5,951 bases of DNA from Anaerolineales bacterium (lineage in GTDB: Bacteria; Chloroflexota; Anaerolineae; B4-G1; DUEL01): assembly GCA_015662065.1 (NCBI GenBank), contig DQUX01000116.1:1-5951 (forward strand), read 5' to 3'. Positions 4,975 through 5,951 of the stretch are shown here, one piece after another (position 1 is the stretch's first letter; every line of letters starts with the position of its first letter). Both the position numbers and the translations under genes were made by a program. The notes beneath the pieces are model-generated. The model worked only from the letters and a program-made list of their open reading frames with translations. It was not told where the DNA came from and made no database searches.

Positions 4975-5597
4975 GGCTGCTCCTCGACCTCGGCCGGAAC
5001 GGAAGCGGCGTAGTCGAGAGCGGAGGCGCATAGGGTCGCTAGGATGGCGAGCAGACTGGCGTCATCCTCGGTGAAGTCCTCGCCCATCCTTTTGTTGAGG
5101 ACCTCGACGACCCCCAGCACCCGGCCCCGGGCGGCCAGGGGCACCGCCAGGAGCGACCGAGTCACGAAGCCGAAGCGCACATCGATCTCAGATGAGAAGC
5201 GCGGGTCGGCGCGGACGTCGTTGACGATGGCCGGTCGGCCGTGCTCGGCCACCCAGCCGGCGATGCCCTGGCGCCGGTCGAAGCGGTAACCGGGGAGCGT
5301 CTCGCGGACGGTGCCGTGCACCAGTACGAACACCAACTCGTCCGTCTCCTCGTCGAGGAGCAGGAGCGAGCCATCGGCGGCATCCAACAGCGTCAGGGCA
5401 CAGTCCAGCGTCTCGTCCAGCAGGGCCAGGATGTCCTCCTGTGGCGTGAACCGCTGGACGGTCTCCTGGAGCCTCTGAAGGGCACGGACGTATCGGCGCA
5501 GGGAACGGACCTCTTCGGTCAGCAGTTGGTTCTCTTCCCTGAGGCGTGCGTTCTCCTGCTGAAGAAAGCGTATGAGGCGGGTGTCTCCAGCTACCAT
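4971..5597 (-). CDS. Coiled-coil and GAF-domain protein, putative sensor or regulator
   Basis: This 208-residue protein begins with a strongly charged heptad-like region (about 8-50, including ENARLREENQLLTEEV at 15-30), as in dimerising coiled coils. A single GAF domain follows (about 51-196), with the strand DGSLLLLDEETDELVF (75-90), the motif GIAGWVAEHGRPAIVNDV (111-128), DPRF (131-134) and RSLLAVPLAARGRVLGVVEV (147-166). GAF domains bind small ligands such as cyclic nucleotides, haem or bilins. No histidine kinase, GGDEF or other output domain is present, so it may act through a partner or be a free-standing ligand sensor. No conserved bilin-type cysteine is apparent in the usual place. 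The ATG at 5597 follows GGGAGG; a second candidate ATG 13 bases upstream is in a different frame. No membrane segment or signal peptide is seen, so it should be cytoplasmic. Its stop overlaps the start of the broken toroid gene. Confidence 0.85.
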   Translation of the reverse strand: MVAGDTRLIRFLQQENARLREENQLLTEEVRSLRRYVRALQRLQETVQRFTPQEDILALLDETLDCALTLLDAADGSLLLLDEETDELVFVLVHGTVRETLPGYRFDRRQGIAGWVAEHGRPAIVNDVRADPRFSSEIDVRFGFVTRSLLAVPLAARGRVLGVVEVLNKRMGEDFTEDDASLLAILATLCASALDYAASVPAEVEEQP

Positions 5598-5801
5598 TGC
5601 TCCCTCCCATCCCGAAGCGACGCTTGGGCCTGCCTCTGCTCAGAGCCTATCCGAAAAATCGCTCCTGTGGGCGGCATGGGGTTGCTGCTCTGCTTTTCGA
5701 ATAGAGCGACGCGGGGATACCGCTTTCATTAATACACCGTTTCCGGGCGGAACGCCAGTTGGAGGGGGAGCGCTGGCAGGACATCTGGGAGAGATAGGTG
5801 G
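5598..5801. other. Spacer between recA and the GAF gene, with an inverted repeat
   Basis: No gene is seen. CTATCCGAAAA (5647-5657) and TTTTCGAATAG (5694-5704) are inverted with 10 of 11 pairs. An overlapping perfect 6-bp pair, TCGCTC (minus 5709-5704) with GAGCGA (minus 5664-5659), is followed on the minus strand by TTTTT, which could make a loose recA terminator with a 39-nt loop. CTCTG-AG-CAGAG lies beside it. I found no well-formed promoter for the GAF gene, although a TATTAAT stretch occurs near 5730. Confidence 0.4.
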
Positions 5802-5951
5802 CTAGACCAGGGTCAACTCCTCGGCGGGCAACGGCTCCGCCTCTTTGGGTGGGGATGGGGATCCGAAGGCCTGTTCTCGGATGGCGGCCTCGATGGCAGC
5901 GGCGATCTCGGGGCGCTCCCGCAGCGCCCGCTTCGTGTTCTCCCGCCCCTG
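5802..5951 (-). CDS. recA: RecA recombinase, C-terminal end only
   Basis: The last 49 codons of a gene entering from the right edge, ending in TAG at 5802. QGRENTKRALRERPEIAAAI (1-20 of the visible part) followed by EAAIREQ matches the end of the RecA C-terminal domain, where GRE-x-K and an acidic IEAxIRE-type helix are conserved. After it comes a short Pro/Glu-rich acidic tail ending EELTLV, the variable region that in RecA tunes DNA binding. RecA forms filaments on single-stranded DNA for recombination and SOS induction. The Walker motifs lie outside the window, so the call rests on the tail alone. Confidence 0.8.
   Translation of the reverse strand, partial: QGRENTKRALRERPEIAAAIEAAIREQAFGSPSPPKEAEPLPAEELTLV

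Noticed and set aside
4769..5074. Plus-strand frames opposite the GAF and toroid genes
   Set aside because: Arg/Ser/Ala-rich antisense readings without ribosome binding sites; the minus-strand frames carry recognisable domains.
1..5951. CRISPR array, phage or complete insertion sequence
   Set aside because: No regularly spaced repeats of suitable length, no transposase, integrase or phage gene was found in any frame.

Overview
The window is GC-rich (above 60% G+C by eye). Every gene I can support lies on the minus strand, so the biological order runs from high to low coordinates. GTG starts are common (mscS, nfnA, nfnB and the broken gene), and Shine-Dalgarno sequences are strong. Family content suggests a bacterium, most likely Chloroflexota (Anaerolineae-like). 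The clues are the start of a squalene-cyclase-like toroid protein of a type common in that phylum, an Nfn-type bifurcating transhydrogenase, and the form of the RecA tail. This placement is inference.

Layout in direction of transcription: the last 49 codons of recA (5951-5802); a 204-base spacer with an inverted repeat and no confident promoter; a coiled-coil plus GAF-domain sensor-like protein (5597-4971); and, overlapping it by 4 bases, the start of a toroid-type protein (from 4974). That reading loses its family resemblance near 4618. About six bases on, in another frame, the tail of a TolB/beta-propeller-like protein runs to a stop at 4361. The pair looks like a decayed chimera of two genes.

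Next is a clean unit: a sigma70-type promoter (4304-4276), nfnA (4233-3370), nfnB (3369-1921, starting on the base after the nfnA stop) and an excellent intrinsic terminator (1901-1872). The two proteins should form NfnAB, the cytoplasmic electron-bifurcating NADH-dependent reduced ferredoxin:NADP+ oxidoreductase, which balances NADH, NADPH and reduced ferredoxin. A monocistronic tRNA-Pro(CGG) follows, with its own promoter, an encoded CCA end and a terminator.

The last unit starts at a near-consensus promoter (1556-1528). Its predicted transcript has a leader of about 200 nt, then mscS (1322-474), then, 33 bases on, the first 146 codons of a thiamine-diphosphate enzyme of the acetolactate synthase superfamily that runs off the window.

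The most unusual signal is in the mscS leader. The first 79 nt of the predicted transcript can fold into one closed element: a long imperfect helix closing a junction of two GC-rich hairpins. The arm sequence of one hairpin recurs about 22 nt upstream of the mscS start, so alternative pairing near the ribosome binding site is possible. It could be an uncharacterised cis-regulatory RNA or a dyad operator array. I see no CRISPR array, intact insertion sequence, defence system or biosynthetic cluster.
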